From contig CM072160.1 of the NCBI GenBank assembly GCA_036850595.1, forward strand, positions 8,225,906-8,289,905: 64,000 bases of DNA. Direction: 5' to 3'. The notes under the pieces were generated by a model. That model was not told where the DNA came from. It made no database searches and worked only from the letters and a program-made list of their open reading frames with translations. The DNA is from Rhyacichthys aspro (Eukaryota > Chordata > Actinopteri > Gobiiformes > Rhyacichthyidae). The translations under genes and the position numbers were made by a program. This document shows, piece after piece, positions 23,426 through 38,100 of this stretch; position 1 is the stretch's first letter; the number at the start of each line of letters is the position of its first letter.

Positions 23426-26400
23426 GTAAGTCTGTTATCTCTTCGAGCCAAAAGCTGCGTGTAAGTAGGCGACATAATAATGCAACTGTAGCCTTTAAAA
23501 CAGTTCATTCCTAGTGCAATTAATTGTGATACTGTAAATGAGTTTGATCAAATATTTATTGTTTGACTCATTTTTAATAATAGATGAAAGTATTCATATG
23601 TAGTCGCTGACATTAGTAAAAATAGGAGTCCCTAAAACAGAATGCTACTGGACACTGGGCAAACGCATGAGGCAACTTGCCATCCTCGTTTGGAAATGCC
23701 TAAATGTGGTAGCCTAAATTGAATCCTTGTTCCTTACACAGTGTCAGTCTATTGTAACCGGTAGCAGTTGTAGTGAAAACAGACGTAAGTGTTGACTTAG
23801 CTACTGTCACAACTGCTCAATTAACACTTGGTGTCTGGTGGGGAACCGACTGTTGCCCTGAGCACATTGGCCGCTGTAAGAGTTTGAGCATGAATCATTT
23901 TGTCAGCATTTCCCTTTAAACATGATCTTTAGAAGTACTGAATATGGATAAATTCAACTGAGAAAATCTTAATCATTTAAATTTTAGGATACAATGCACT
24001 CATTCACAATTAAAATGCAGTCCTCCACGTATTGATACAGGCCTACCTGTGTCTGCAGCCATCCACAATATAACACCTCAATAAACACAGGTCTAGTGTA
24101 AGTCAGTAGGACTCTACATACCTAGGTTGCAGTGGAACACCACTCTTGTCTGCCTCAGCGCCTGGGCTATAGTCCTGTGAAATTAGTAAGGTACATTATT
24201 GAGCTGAAATAACATAACAGTATAGCAGTAACTCCTTTGAAGCTTAGAACTACTTATTTCTACAACTTAATGCTGATAAAATCATCTTTTTTTCTACATC
24301 TTGCCTTTATGCATTGCATTTTCTTCCTTAAATACAAATGTGTAATTTGAATGAATTACTGTTCATCTTAAAAGGGTTGTTTCCCTGTGTTTTATGAAAG
24401 TTTCTGTGAAGACCAACTGGAAATGATCAACTGCTGCCGTTGTACAACTTCCTCCATGAAACTAATTAAGACCAGACTCATTTCCAGAGCAGAGAGACAA
24501 AAGTACTGAGCCATCAGTGTATGAATGCCCAGAGCTGGAGACTTAAACTGGTTTATCTACAACAACACAACAGTTAATCATCTGGATAACCAAACTGACA
24601 ACCATTTAAGATAAACATTGTGGTTTACTGGGATTGAAAAAGTGCATACTGTTTAAACCATGTTTTAAGGTGACCTTTGCCTGTTATGTGTTAGTTCAAC
24701 AAACATCAAAGGTAATAGGTTATTACAAGACTTTGTCATTTAAAATATGTAAAAAATTAGGCTAATAGTAACTTGAGGTGCATAAGTGTTTGAAAAATCG
24801 GGAAATTGTAAAGAAAAAGTTGAAAATTGCTCTAAATATTTGGTTGTAATTAAGAGATTTTGGCCTAATACTTCAAAACTAATCTTCAATTTGCTTCATT
24901 TTTTTAAAAGAACATCCCATGAATGGGATTTATACTACATAGATGCTTTATGGAATCAAATCAGTGTGTAGGCATTGCGCCTCATTGTAAGGTAGTTGGG
25001 TCAGCTAATATACAGTCTGGCCAACTAAACTAAAGTTTTCCTAATCTGTGAATTTGTCATTGTGTATATTTGTGTGTCTATGTTAAATATTAGGTCTATT
25101 AATTTTTTTCATCAACAGTGTCCTACTGTAATGTGTTAATTTTACAAGCCAATGAAATTCAGTCCAGTCTTCATTTATAATGTAACTGTAATCATCATAT
25201 TGCTTTAGTTATATTATTTGCCTGGATTTAGGATTATATTCTTAAAATATGGGTTGCCCAGGTCTTTTTATTGTTCAGTAAAGGAGGTGGTTTAATAAGT
25301 TTTGAGTCAAAGAGACAATGTCCTTATCATTTTATTGAGGTGAAGTACTTCTCTCAGTTCCTCTCTTTCATTCAAATGTGTAACTTGTCCAAAGGAGTGA
25401 ATATGAGAGTAAATGGTGATTGGTCTATTTTTGCAATAAATGGAAGGTCTGTATATTATAGTGTACAGTGTATATTTTAATTGTTAAAAAATAAAAAAAA
25501 ATAAAATAAAATTTGTTCATTCAGATCTAAAATAGCATATAAATGCTTTGATCCCAATGGATACGAATAATTTTTGACCCAGTTCAACAAGAGTGTAGAG
25601 TGCAATCACTTGTGCATCTAAGGGTTAAGCCCTGCTTTGTAAAAGCGTTCAAAATTTCATAAATAGGTGGCAGATTTAGCTCCTCTGACTGGATTATATT
25701 CTCAGATTATGTTTTAGAGATGATTTTCCTCTGTGAGCAGAACACACACGTGATTTTCTTTAGAAAGCCTAACCATAGTGGAATAAAAATGAAATGGGAG
25801 GTGAAAGAGATTCATTTTTGTCATTGTTTATCTATTCTGGCAGCAATGTCAGGTAGTCTACTTAACACAAACATAATAAATCAAATCGACCCACAGCTGA
25901 AATACTTTAACAAGCAAAACTGCAATAACTCACATGTGGAATTACTATATTTATACATTATCAGTATCTTGACCATTGTAGAACAGTTAAAGCTAAATGC
26001 TTTTTTGTAAGAAAATGTAAGTAAGTAATGTAGTCACAGTGGCTATAACATGGTATTAAGGAAGAAGAATCTTACAAATGATAGGGGGGATTTTCCCATG
26101 GAGGCTTTTTGCTTAAACTACATCATGCTTTTCTGAGGTAGCTGTTTGACTCATCTTTAATCACTACAGTGTGTTTACTAAGCTCTCCAAGTCTTTTTCT
26201 TTTCTTTCAGGATTTTTTGTTGCAGCGTAGCTTTAGGAACATCTGCGATGAAGTGCATTTCTGGTTGAGCTAAATCTTACTCCGCTGTCACCCGGTTGGT
26301 CTCTCTCATCTTGGTGACTGCTGCCAGTGTCAGTCAGTCACTATTCCTCATTGCATCACAGTTTAAGGCACTGACCCCTTGCCTCTGTTAGCCAGCTAGT

Positions 26401-26717
26401 CTACCCCCTCCAAGCCCTTTTTAATGCTGTAACGCTGTATTACTATTTTGTTGCTCTTTATTAGGCTGCCTGTGCTTAAAGAGATGCTGAACATTGTGTG
26501 CCTCCAGTGTGGGAGCTACATTACATCCAGCTGTTAAAGTTTCCACTTATTCATGTTCAGATGGAAGAGTGGCTATAAGATGCAGTATCTTTTAAGGAAT
26601 AATTGTGTTTATAAAAGACTAAAACTATTGTGCAAGAGCTGTTCTAAATTATATTACTGTCTCAGTTGATAATGTTTCTATTCTTGATGTAAGTCAGTTG
26701 CTGTTTTGTTACCACAG
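23426..26717 (+). other. Large st3gal4 5' intron, nothing coding seen
   Basis: AT-rich DNA of 3.3 kb between the presumed non-coding first exon and the first exon with a start codon. A polypyrimidine-AG near 26211 could mark another untranslated exon, but no matching donor is evident. Short open frames here have no recognisable similarity. Confidence 0.5.
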
Positions 26718-26784
26718 GGAAGAAACCCAGACTAACAACATCTAAGCTACAAGAACAACCTTACTAAAATGAAAGAAGGAAAAG
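26718..26784 (+). other. st3gal4 alternative start exon A (MKEGK)
   Basis: The acceptor accacag at 26711-26717 and a strong donor (aaag|gtaagt) frame an exon with ATG at 26769. It encodes five residues plus one base (phase 1). Spliced directly to 28649 it reads in frame as MKEGK then AWCLRLFPALL, giving a 336-residue sialyltransferase. Spliced to exon B instead, it stops after eight codons. Confidence 0.6.
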
Positions 26785-29700
26785 GTAAGTAAAACTAAAT
26801 CAAATATTACTGTATGTTGAGTTGGATTAGTTACATATTGGCTGAAAACTTACGGAATATTGGCAGTTGACAATCATAGAGATAACTGGGTGTTTACAGG
26901 GTGTGGCTAAAAAGACAGACATGAGGAAAAAAAATCATTTAAAAGAATTAGTATGAAAAGCTTTGCTCTCCTGATATATGTCAGTGGAAACATATTTGTT
27001 GTTACTAGTTGTCTTGTAAATTCTGGGGGAAAAAATGCAGGAAAAAAATAACGTAACAAGCAATTCATCTATAGATAAGTTGTAAAACAATAGCTCAGGA
27101 AATACTGCAGAATGTTGTATGTGGGAGTATTTTTTTAGCACATGTCATGTCATGGTTTAGGTTGTGCATGGCACCTGAAGTGTTGTGGTCATGTGAAATT
27201 AATTATGTGGCTTCACCTTCCTTCTCAACTCCATGTTTGGGGTAACACCATATACTTACATAGATTTACAGCTGTATTACATTACAGTTGCAAAGTAGCA
27301 AGTACACGTGCACACATGCTTACCCTAAAATAGAGCTTCAGCTGTGCCCCTTTTAGTTTGCTGTTGATTTTATAGTGGTGTGCCCTGCTCATGCAGCATA
27401 CACACCATTTTTGTTTTGAAGAGATAATACTGCTGCAAAATGCAGAAGTGCGGATAAGTGCATTGTGTGTTAAATCGTTGAGTGCCGATGGGGTTAAGGA
27501 CCTTTTAATCTGATTTAAACAGTAATCTAGCCCAGCCTCTTTGAAAGCAAACACATGCATGATGATGAAGGTGTTGTGCAGGATTGTACATGTCCTCAGT
27601 TTTCAAGCCCCAATTTCTGTCAGCTTACCATGATCCTCTTAAAATGATCTGCCTTCATCTGCTACCCTTTCCACCTAATTTGTCCCTTCTCCTCTTGGTG
27701 AACTTCAGTTATACTGTCCATTTTGCTGTCTTGCCTTGCTTCTTTGCCACTCCGATTTCCTTAACTTCACAGTGAAGTTGAAAATTGTCAGTTCTTTGGT
27801 GAAAAATTGAAATGCCCATTATGACTCAATAGCTGCTAATAGTTTTATTTTTGTTGTGTGTAGTTCCCCTAAATGTTTCTAACTAAGGTTATATGATTTG
27901 AACTGTACACAGAACCGGGCTAACATCATGTGACACTTAATATGAGACATGAGAGGACCAAAGAGCATGTGAAGATGTCCCAGAAGTCAGCTAAAAGTAA
28001 GTTCCAAACAAAGGGAAATGTCTGACCATATAATTTTGTCTTGCTATTGAACATATTATTGAACTTAAAACATACAACTACAGACTGACTCAAAGTATTA
28101 TATAACAAACACTGACAAAGCTATGCAGCCCTCCACCATTCAGTAAAAATTAGGTATTTTTCCCATTGGCATATTCAAATGTGATATCATTTGAAGCCTA
28201 AAACAGGAAGTGTGGAATCATAAAAGGTCTTCTTAGACTGGTGTACATTAGCTAATAAGACATGTCATAGTAACATCACATTGTTCTACTGATGGAAACT
28301 GCAGCAAGTCAATTGTTTTTGTAGTATGTCATGGTCTGTTAGTCCAAAACACTTTTCTGTGTGGCAGGAAATATAATTTACTGAGAAAGACCAAATGAAC
28401 CTGTTTGGACTTGGTCGTAAATCTTTTTTTTTGTTTCTGCACCACACACCTCATACTTGTGCAGAATAGCTGTGAATCACCTGTTTTTAAAACATATAAA
28501 GCTTTTTTTTTAATTAGTGGTCACACAAAAACATCAACACTACCACAACACTAATAATCATTGTAAAATGAGGTTCTTTTAAGGGCCTATGATATTTTTT
28601 GCCTTTTTGAGCCAACGTTTTCTTTCATGATGTCTTCTCTGTCTGCAGCATGGTGCCTTAGACTTTTCCCAGCTCTGCTCTTCTTCATCTCCTTCATCAC
28701 ATACTACTACGCTTATGCCTTACGTCAGAGGTAATTACACACTTGCTAACACAATTTCCCTTTCTTTGGAATTGAGGTCACATAATTACAGAAATGCCTA
28801 CCTCTGGTAAGCTCAAAGCCTCTATGTATTGCTGAGTCATTTAAAAGTTTAAAAGTGGTTGAGACTGCTGGTCTTTGTAGGTCATTTCAAATTTCCCTTC
28901 TTGCACTTTTTGGTGGTCATAATGCCAGTAACTGGATTGGCTTATGGGCTCTTGTGATTGTCCATGTGTCTGTCTTTCAGCTTCTTAGGCACCAGCAAGT
29001 CTCTAAACAGTAGCAAGTCACTGTGTGGCGGCTGGCTCACCCAAAAGAAGTGGGAGAGCCTTAACTTTAAGTGAGTAATGGCATGCCTGTGTTTTTTTTC
29101 TTCTGTGGAAAGTGGAGGGAGTGGATGCCTTATTAAGGGAGAAGGGTATGCCAATGTTTCATTTCAACATACAATGCCAGGTTCTCTCAGTAAATCGCTG
29201 GCTCAGTCTTTGATAGTCAAGATAATAACACATTTTGTGAAACATTTGTACTTAATTATTTTGTGGGAACAGACAGTCACCTTTAGTAATTTTAGTACAA
29301 GTCTTGATGGAAGATTTTTAGGCTCATGAAGTTCTGCTTAATTTTGTTGCTTGGGCTGCTACATATGTTTGAAATGTATAGTTACATTGGCAACTTATTA
29401 TTCCAGCACAACAAGGTAAAATTAAACATTGACATATAATCACAATATTCAACAGAAATATTTTTCTTTCTAATAGTGCACAGTTTATTACTATGGCTCT
29501 ATTGCAAAGTGTACTGACTCTTTAAATGTGACATTTAAAACCAAACCAAGATGTTGTATGCATTCTGGTATTATTTTGCTTATATTATCTAATAACATTC
29601 TTATTCTTATTATTTCTTCTTATTATTAGTCCTGGGTGTCACAGAATATTCTTCCAGGCTTTGTGGTAACATTTTTCTAATTTGAACTTTCCCTGGAGAT

Positions 29701-32700
29701 TTACGTCAGCATCCTACCAAGAGTAATAAATGTCTCAGACTCATTGTCAAAGACAGTTTAATGCCAGCCATTACAGAAAAGCAACAGTATAGCCCAAAAC
29801 AACCTGCCATTTGCGATTGAATGGTTTATTTCCCCCCTCCTCACCAGTGAAATGCCAGCAGAGGACTTTAATGGAGAAAACTGTTATTGTATAACATTAT
29901 GAACATTGCTGGTTATACACAAAATCACTCTGTTTTACCTGCCAATGCCTGATGGAACATTTGGAAATGTTCAGGCTAAATCAAGATATTTCACAACCAC
30001 TGCATGTTGGCATCACAATTTGCATTGTCTGTTGTGCATTTTCAAAGAGCGCAATAAGTTTTTAGTGAGCTTACTTTAGCCTTCACCCTAGAAAACTGGT
30101 GCCATAAAATGCTGTAATCATTTATGCTGTTTGTCTTGCAGCATTACTAGACAGACACAGCTCTTTTTGAAACTGGAGGATTTCTTCTGGCGAGAGCATC
30201 TGTCAAAGCTAGCATTACCATATGGCATTAAGGGCAGTGGTAAGTTGACTTAATTGTACATTGTACTGCCCATATTAGCTTTGCTCACGTGTCAACTGGC
30301 ATTCATCTGACTTATACTTATTTTCCCATTATACTCATATATACATATATACTTCGCTTTCCTTTCAGAATTGCTGCTTTTAAAAGTTCTTGCTGCAACA
30401 GCAAATTACCAGGTTCCAGACGATGTTGAAAAGTAAGTGTGAACTTAGAATTTAGAGTGTGCTATAAAATATCATAGATGCTCTTAATGTGAATTCACCC
30501 TTAGATGGAATAATTTACTCTTGTGCTTTTCACAGCCTTGAATGCAGAACCTGTGTAGTAATAGGAAATGGCTTCGCTATTAAAAACACCTCCTTGGGAA
30601 GTGTCATCAACAAATATGATGTAGTTATTCGGTAAGTATGCAGCATAAAAAAAACTAAATGTATGTGATCATCTGATCACCCTGACATTGAGCATCATTG
30701 GGGCAATTAGTAAACCCTTGAAAAAGATTGTCCAGTCACAAAAGTACAGATCTGACTTTACAGCCTTGGAATGCACACATTCTGAGTTTTTATAAGCCTC
30801 TTTCAAACAGCCAGGCTTTGGCCAGGCCACAATGCATTTTTCTCCCCCACCAGCCCCTCCTCTCTAACATTGCCCCCTTCTACACTCAAAAGCTAATCAT
30901 TTCCCGGCCAAGTACAAAAAAGGTTATTGACATTCAGAATTCAGTGCATTCCTGACTGTTTGACGTCATGAGCCATGATTCTGTCATAGAAAGACTTCTA
31001 GATCCCATTTAAGTGTGTCCAGTCCATCTGTTTAGTAATCATTTAACCAAACAAGATTGTAGTCTTACTCTGCCACAGTTTTGCATGTCGAGATTTGCAC
31101 TGATCTTAGATTTGTGCATATTTGCAATGGAAAGCAACAAGAGAGCTTAGTATAACACAATATACATACAACATAAAATTCACAAGATCTTGACAACTGT
31201 TAATATCTGTTAATATTTTAAACTTTGTGACATGTTGTATGCATGTATAAGTAAAACTGCTACATTTATAAGATATGTGTATACTCTGCATCTGCCACCT
31301 CCAGGCTGAACGATGCACCAGTGCGAGGCTATGAACAAGACGTGGGAAATAAGACCACCATGAGGTTCTTCTACCCAGAGTCGGCCTCTTACAACCCTGC
31401 TTTGCACAATGAACCAAGAACACTTATGGTCCTGGTGCCTTTCAAGCTGCAAGATCTACGGTGGCTCAAAGAGATCCTCTATAATGAGAAGAGGGTATAG
31501 ACCATGTGTGAGAATGCACTCTCTCACACACAAAAACACATCTCCCTCTCCTCCTTTTCTCTAAACATAAACTGTGATTAGCTTCTTTTCCACTTCTACC
31601 CAGCTATACATATCTTTATTCATTGCCACTACTCTTGAGCTGTAGTTTCCAGACATTAGTACGTTACTCTGTTGCCTGCAGCATCTCCGGCCTCCCACCG
31701 CTAATAGTTGCTGGGTCATTACTAGCTAATTTGTGCAACGATTTACTTGCCCCCAGACATGAGGGAGTCATAGGTTTAATTGCATCTGTTTGTGTGCATG
31801 TGTCAGCCAAAGAAGCATTCTGTTTGTTGTTCATCTGTACATGCATTCTTTTTTTGTAGGTCCGAAAAGGCTTTTGGAAGCCCCCTCCTCAGATCTGGTT
31901 GGGTGATATCCATAAAATCAGAGTGCTGGACCCCCACTTTTTGCACCAGACAGCAGAAAGGCTGCTCCATATCCCACTACATGCAAAACAGGTGAGAGTA
32001 CTCTGTGCTGTAACATTGCCTCCTCTCATTTTATTTCATTTTTTGTATATTTGTTCCTCATTTCTTATGCCTCCTTACTTTTTGTCCTTGACCTGTGGGT
32101 GCAGTATGAAACAGCCTCACAGATGATTTGCCCTGCATAATGGAACAGTTTACTAGAATAGTAAAGTAGTAAAGTAAATTTTTCTTGGTATACAGGCATC
32201 TTATTATAAGACATTTTTATTTTGCTTAATATTCTGCATCAAATGTTTTCTCAAATGTTGGTTCTGCTCATTTTTACATTTTGTCCTTGATCACCCCTGG
32301 GTGAATGTTTAGAAGGCTGGATAAAACGTGATCCACTGATCCAAATTTTATGATACTGGCATCTCATCACAGGGTATGATTGTTGTGTTTTCATGGAATA
32401 CTGTGGAAAGCTAGAAAATAAGTGAATATTGTATAATATTGCATTACTTTACATTTAACATATACAGAAATTTAATTCTATACTTCTAATACTGTTCCAC
32501 TCTAAGCAGGCTTTTCTTGGTTTGGGCCATGTATTACCTGTAATTGGGATTTTACTTAACGCTCTGATGAATTTTGATTGATTTTCAAATTTGATAATAA
32601 TTATAATAAAATTATCATTACTACTACTGCCAAATTCAAGAGTAAACTTCTCAGTTTTGAATCTTGGACCTAACATTATTTACTGTGTACTATTGATCTG

Positions 32701-35169
32701 TTTAAACCCTGACTTGTTTGGCTGAGAATTTAGTCTCCACCAACAATAGTTACATGTTCTGAGCCAAATTTTGTTGCACTTGTTCCTCTTTTTCTAAGAC
32801 ATTTTGTCAAAGACTGACAGGGTGTTACCCTTTTGGACTGCAGTGCAAACACAACTGGCTAGTTCATGAGAAGAGTGAGCAGTGGGAAGGCAGTGATCCT
32901 ACGGGTGACCAGCGGGCTTGCCCAATGGGAGCTCTGCACCATCTGCAGACTGTAAGGAGGAGGAGAGAGAACGAGAGGCTGTGTTGGGAGAATGGGGGCC
33001 TAGAACTATTTAACAAATTAGCTTATGTTAGGGTATAATTCACTTTCAGCCACTGACAGACAGTTTTTCTTACCATGCTCCAACTGTCAAGTTATGAATC
33101 ATTTCTATAGTTCACTTCCTCTTTGCTGTTACACCTCCCTGCACTGATGACCCTACCAGATATTCAGGGACTGGCTCAAAACACATGATTTAGGCACATG
33201 CTTACACCTCACATTTTTAACATCCATCTCGCCTCTATTTAAGTGCAGTACAGACATGCATGTACTGCGATACTGTTATTTTCAGTGCCTTCTATCCTAA
33301 CAGTGGATTCTTGTAGGTCTGGCCAAAAGTGGTGACAGCATACACCCCCTCCCCCCATACGCTCTCACCAAGGCTCCATGGGCCTGAGTCCAAACTATGC
33401 ACTAGGCCATTGTGTTCACTTGTGTGTTTGCAACAGCATGAGGCTAATACACACAGAATGTCAGCTGTGGATGTCATTGGTTTTTAAATTAAGAAGAAAA
33501 AAGACAACCAAGGTTGTTTCAATACGTGTCTGATTTGTCAAATACTAAGCAAAGAAAACCCAGTGCAATAGACATACTTTGGCTCAATTTTGATCAAAGG
33601 TTCCTGTTAACCACCAGTGTGACATGCAGATTGAACTTCCTTATTGTTGTCTTGAGCTCATTTCTACAGGAAATGTGTAGGTTTGTGGTGCAGTACAAAA
33701 GCATTTAAAATGCTTACCTCTTACTCAAAACAAAATATGGCCCTTTGCATCATATTCTTGGAGCTAATATTGGCATTTTTATTTCATATGCATGAAGGAA
33801 CACAGCAAATATAGTTCAGCACTTCGGCAGTATGTTTTTATCAAATCTGTGGGTGAAAAAAAAGTCAATGTTTAATTGAATCAGATGAGCAACCAAACAA
33901 ACGGGAAGCTATTGACCAGACCATACATAGTTTTTGTTGTATATAAATAAATGTGTTTTCAGCAGTTGCTAAAACTATCAGACTAAAAGTTGATGAAGAG
34001 ACTTAAAAAATTAAACAAAAAGAAGGAAAGTTAATTCTTTCTTGTTCTATAAGTCACAGCTGAGCAATGTGTAATCACTGACAGCCTTTTGAGAAAAAAG
34101 GGAGCAAATACAGTGCTGTGTTTTTTATTTAAGTTTATATAATATATTCTAATTTTTAAATAAAACACTAAGAGACAACAGTATTGACAAAATCAAGTGA
34201 AAGGGCTGTTAAAAAAAATTCTAAATACATGATTTATAAATACATGCTGTATTTATGAAACAGTTTTGATGTGTATTTGTAACCAACTGATGATCTCAGG
34301 CTGCATTTATGTCATCCCCACTTTAAACAAGATTTTATATCGCCAAAGGACAAATCTGCTGCTGCAGTTAGAACAATAATTCAGTGGCATAATACTGCCA
34401 TCTGGTGTTAATAATCATATGATATCCTAGCCTCTATAACGACATACAGAGTGTCACATTTGGTATTTCATATATTTATTTTATGAAAGTGGTTAAGGCT
34501 GACATTTTATTTTGCTTATATAATGCTTAAGGGTTATTTTATTTTAACTTTGTCTGAATTATGCTGAAAATGACTTACCAGATATCTTATTGAGGTTGGG
34601 TTGAGTCCCCTTTATTTCCTTTTCTACATCAATTTGTACTATGGTAAGCTAAAGCAATGCATGCATGAGCTTAAAAACTGGGTATGGGTTTGTTACTCTA
34701 TGCTACCATATAGTGGTAGATTCACAGACAAAACATACAACACAAAACCATTTGAACATTCACAGTAAATGACTATGTCAGTGTCATGCCATGTCACATT
34801 AACTTTCACATCAGGCTGTCATTATGTTTTGTTTGTTTCAGAAGCCAGTGCATCCCACTACAGGCATCCTTGCTGTCTTTGTTGCACTTAACTACTGTGA
34901 CGTTGTTCATGTTGCTGGATTTGGATATCCCAATTCAAAGGACCAAAGGCATCCAATCCACTACTATGGATATGATACAATGAAGTCTATGAAGGTGAGT
35001 CAGTGGTACTTCAAATGGCTATATATGCAGAAGGTGTTTATTTGTGTTCATTTTTATGAATACCAATGCCATATTGCAGAACTCTTACCATGACCTGAAT
35101 CATGAAGCTGAAGCCTTAAAGAGACTGGAGGATGCAGGTGCCATCTTGTATCTTCATCCACATTTATGA
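26769..35169 (+). CDS. st3gal4: ST3GAL4, beta-galactoside alpha-2,3-sialyltransferase, complete
   Basis: Start exon A (ATG 26769-26784) or B (ATG 27975-27996), then 28649-28730, 28981-29070, 30142-30239, 30369-30432, 30536-30631, 31305-31494, 31860-31991, 34842-34994 and 35080-35169 (TGA 35167-35169). The products are 336 or 338 residues (human 333). It is a type II Golgi protein: short cytosolic tail, membrane segment about residues 9-31 (B numbering), stem with an N-I-T glycosylation site, then the GT29 catalytic domain. Sialylmotif L runs from CRTCVVIGNG (122-131) to RFFYPES. Sialylmotif S runs from HPTTG (262-266) to HVAGFGYP (288). Motif III is HYYG (298-301) and motif VS is HDLNHE (313-318). 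All are intact. The enzyme moves sialic acid from CMP-sialic acid to the 3-position of galactose on glycoproteins and glycolipids. Assignment to ST3GAL4 rather than ST3GAL6 rests on closer resemblance and on neighbours shared with human 11q24. Confidence 0.92.
27913..27996 (+). other. st3gal4 alternative start exon B (MSQKSAK)
   Basis: An 84-base exon between the acceptor tacacag (ending 27912) and the donor gtaagt at 27997. ATG at 27975 encodes MSQKSAK plus one base (phase 1), so it joins 28649 in the same phase as exon A. Stop codons precede this ATG in frame, so it must act as a start if used. Confidence 0.6.
31992..34841 (+). other. st3gal4 intron (2.85 kb), nothing coding seen
   Basis: The largest downstream intron, separating the exon ending LLHIPLHAKQ from the exon carrying sialylmotif S. 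Open frames here are short and unrecognised. No clear repeat or RNA gene is visible. Confidence 0.6.
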
Positions 35170-38100
35170 CACAGACAGACAAGTCTTACCTACAGCACCT
35201 TTTCAAATTGATCAGATCTGAAATTGATAAATATTTGTACCTTCTCATCACATGAATTTCTAAATCCATTTTTTCGGTGCCTTCTCTGATGATATTGATT
35301 GTGTGTTGTTGGCTCATTTAATGATCTAATAACAAACCTGCTATTTAAATAGCCCTTCTTTAATTTAAGATAAGTATTTTCTTATGAGCACTTTATATGA
35401 ATGTTGATTTGTATCCCAAATTAAACCTAATAGGAATTATGCCATAAAAATGGAGATCTGAATTTTAGTTAGATGACAATCATTTAACCATCAAGCACAA
35501 TATGGGTTGACCAGAGTCATTTCTCATTAATGTACAAATACAAATGTGTTTTTTCATTGTTCTGTTTTAATTTATTTAATTTCTGTTTCAAATTGTCTGG
35601 TAAATAGACACCACTGGATATTATATTGTACAGAATAAATACATTTTTAATCAATGATATATTTAACTTTTTTGTTTTTGGTATCACACCTAAGTTGATG
35701 AAGTTACTTTATTGTGAAAGCAAACTCTGTGACCACATCATTTTGTATTTTGTGTTGCATTTACTTTATTTAACACTAGATGGCAGACATAATCTGTGGA
35801 CAATACATGGGTAAAACTGTTCACTACCGCACTGCACATGGTGCAGTCATGCAGCAGCCTCACTGAAGCGCCAGGGGTAATAATAAGAGCAAAACTAGCA
35901 CAAGCTCTGGTGCAACAACACATGTACAGGATGAACATCTGGAGAAGCACAATACTACACACTGCTAATAAGTGAATGTGACTAACATACATTTGAGCTG
36001 ATGATGGACTCACATCACCCTATTAGTCTTGACATAAATGGAGTTTTGCCCTTGGCGTCTATTAACTGTAGTTAGTCATATTGTATAACATCAGCTGTGA
36101 CAATATGCCCTTCAACAAAATCAGATTGACAGCCTTCTTCTGCTCTGAGTCAAAATAAGAATATAAAAAATAGGCAATTGTATGTACCGTAATGTGCAAC
36201 TTAAGTGACTTAAGATGACATTGTAGTGGATTTATTATTCCGTTTGTTACAATGATGATCTATTTCTGACAAAGTCATCTTCAGTGATGTGTCCTTGATG
36301 TGCTTTGTTGTATGTTGAATAAGGCTTACCTTGAAGGTCACACTGAGAATGTGATGAATTGAATATGGTCTACTATTCATTACAGATCAGTTTTATTAGT
36401 GCTTAACAATCCAGCTTATCTGTCAGCTGAGCTGCGCTGATATAGGCAGAGCATTACTCTGCTAATACAAAAGAGCAATCACATTTGCGAACTGGCTAAT
36501 GCCCCCACTAGTGGGACCCTCTACTCCATACAACTGTGAATTTTTGCAAGTAATTTTCTTGCACCTGAAAACAAATCTGACAGCACACATAACAACCTTT
36601 TCATGCTGAAAACATAAAACTGATAACCCTTTATTATGTGCCGAGGGTATATTGTTGTTAATGTAAAACCATCCTCTCTTGCCCCTCCCCAAGCTTTCAA
36701 ATATCTTCAAAGCACATTAGGGACATGTATTCCCATTACACACCAGCTATATAATTACATGTCATGCCCACACATTTTCTGTGTGTGCATGAACCACCAT
36801 CTTAAAAAAGTACCTTCTCCCTCTACAAGATGCAAGTAATCATGTAAGTTAGTTGCTTGATATGTAATTGTTTTTCTTACTATATAGGTTTAAGAAAGAG
36901 CCCTGTCATGTCACGCTTCATAGGCTGTGTTCACTTCCCTTACACAACAGGGAGTTACATAATTGAACAGGATTTGTGTGAATCTGCGGGCTGTTTATAT
37001 GACAACTAAAAATCAGGTCAGGCTTTTCAGGGGAATCTATTGTGCTGTAAGCACACCTTTGAACCCCCAGGTCCTGTGTATGCTTTAGTATGCAACAGCA
37101 TGATCAAGATCAATGACTTACAGTACAGTGAATGAATACATTTTTAGCATGGGTGGCCCCTTGGGACTAAGACCTATGACCCGGAGAGAGATGGTGCACC
37201 AACTGAGCCTGATTAGCCCATTTATGCATCTCGTGGTGACCAAATGAGACCAAACCTGTGTCCAACAATGTGGTTCATTTAAAATGCATAGCTTTGAACT
37301 TTCAGGCAGACCCCTTGTACACAGATGACCCCAAAAGCATTCAACTGGATTTTACATCACAGCAGTTTTACAGATAAATACATGCTCCATGATGATCTCT
37401 GTGCCACTGTGTTAGTGCGGTCTCATGCAGGCAGAAGCTGTGACAGTGTGATTGTTATTACAGTATATCTCATTACACCATCTGCTCCCCTGCTCTGTGC
37501 TCCCGAGTTGCCAGCAGAGCATCTTACTCCAACCTTTTTTTCCTCTTGCTACTAAAACAACTAGTAGATATTGCTGCATTGCAATATAACTTCAGCAGAT
37601 TTGTCATGAGCATGAGTTGCTGCTGTGTGATTTGTTAATTAGATATTTGCATGTAGAAGCATTAGAAGAGGTGTACTAATAATGTTGCCAGTAAGTGGAT
37701 GCGCCCAGCATTCACACTCCGTATGTCAATATTTTAGGCAAATCAGGTGGAGCAAGTTTGTATTCTGTTCTTTACCATCCTTCTCTGACAATTCTGTAAC
37801 TCTTGTAGCCTTCTGATAAGAGACTACTTAATGAACTCAAGCTGCTTTTCTGAAACACGCCAGTATATTACTATCTTAACCCTCCTTTAAAAATGAAGAC
37901 TCTGTATCTATGTAAGGAGAGTAGTGGACAGTTTGTGTGGGATGAGGCAGAGGATGTACAGTGTGTAGCCTGCTACCTAGAGAGAGGGCATCTGGCCTGG
38001 CTCTCTGATAACTCCCCCACAGCCTGAAGAGCAGCCGTGAGTCAGGTGCTCATGCTAACATAACACTGCCATGGGAAACGGGGTGAATAAGTAGCAAAGA

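Noticed and set aside
26769..35169. Assignment as ST3GAL6
   Set aside because: Sialylmotif spacing and residues (KEILYNEKRVRKGFW, GFGYP, total length) fit ST3GAL4 better, and the gene lies beside tirap and srpra as in human 11q24.
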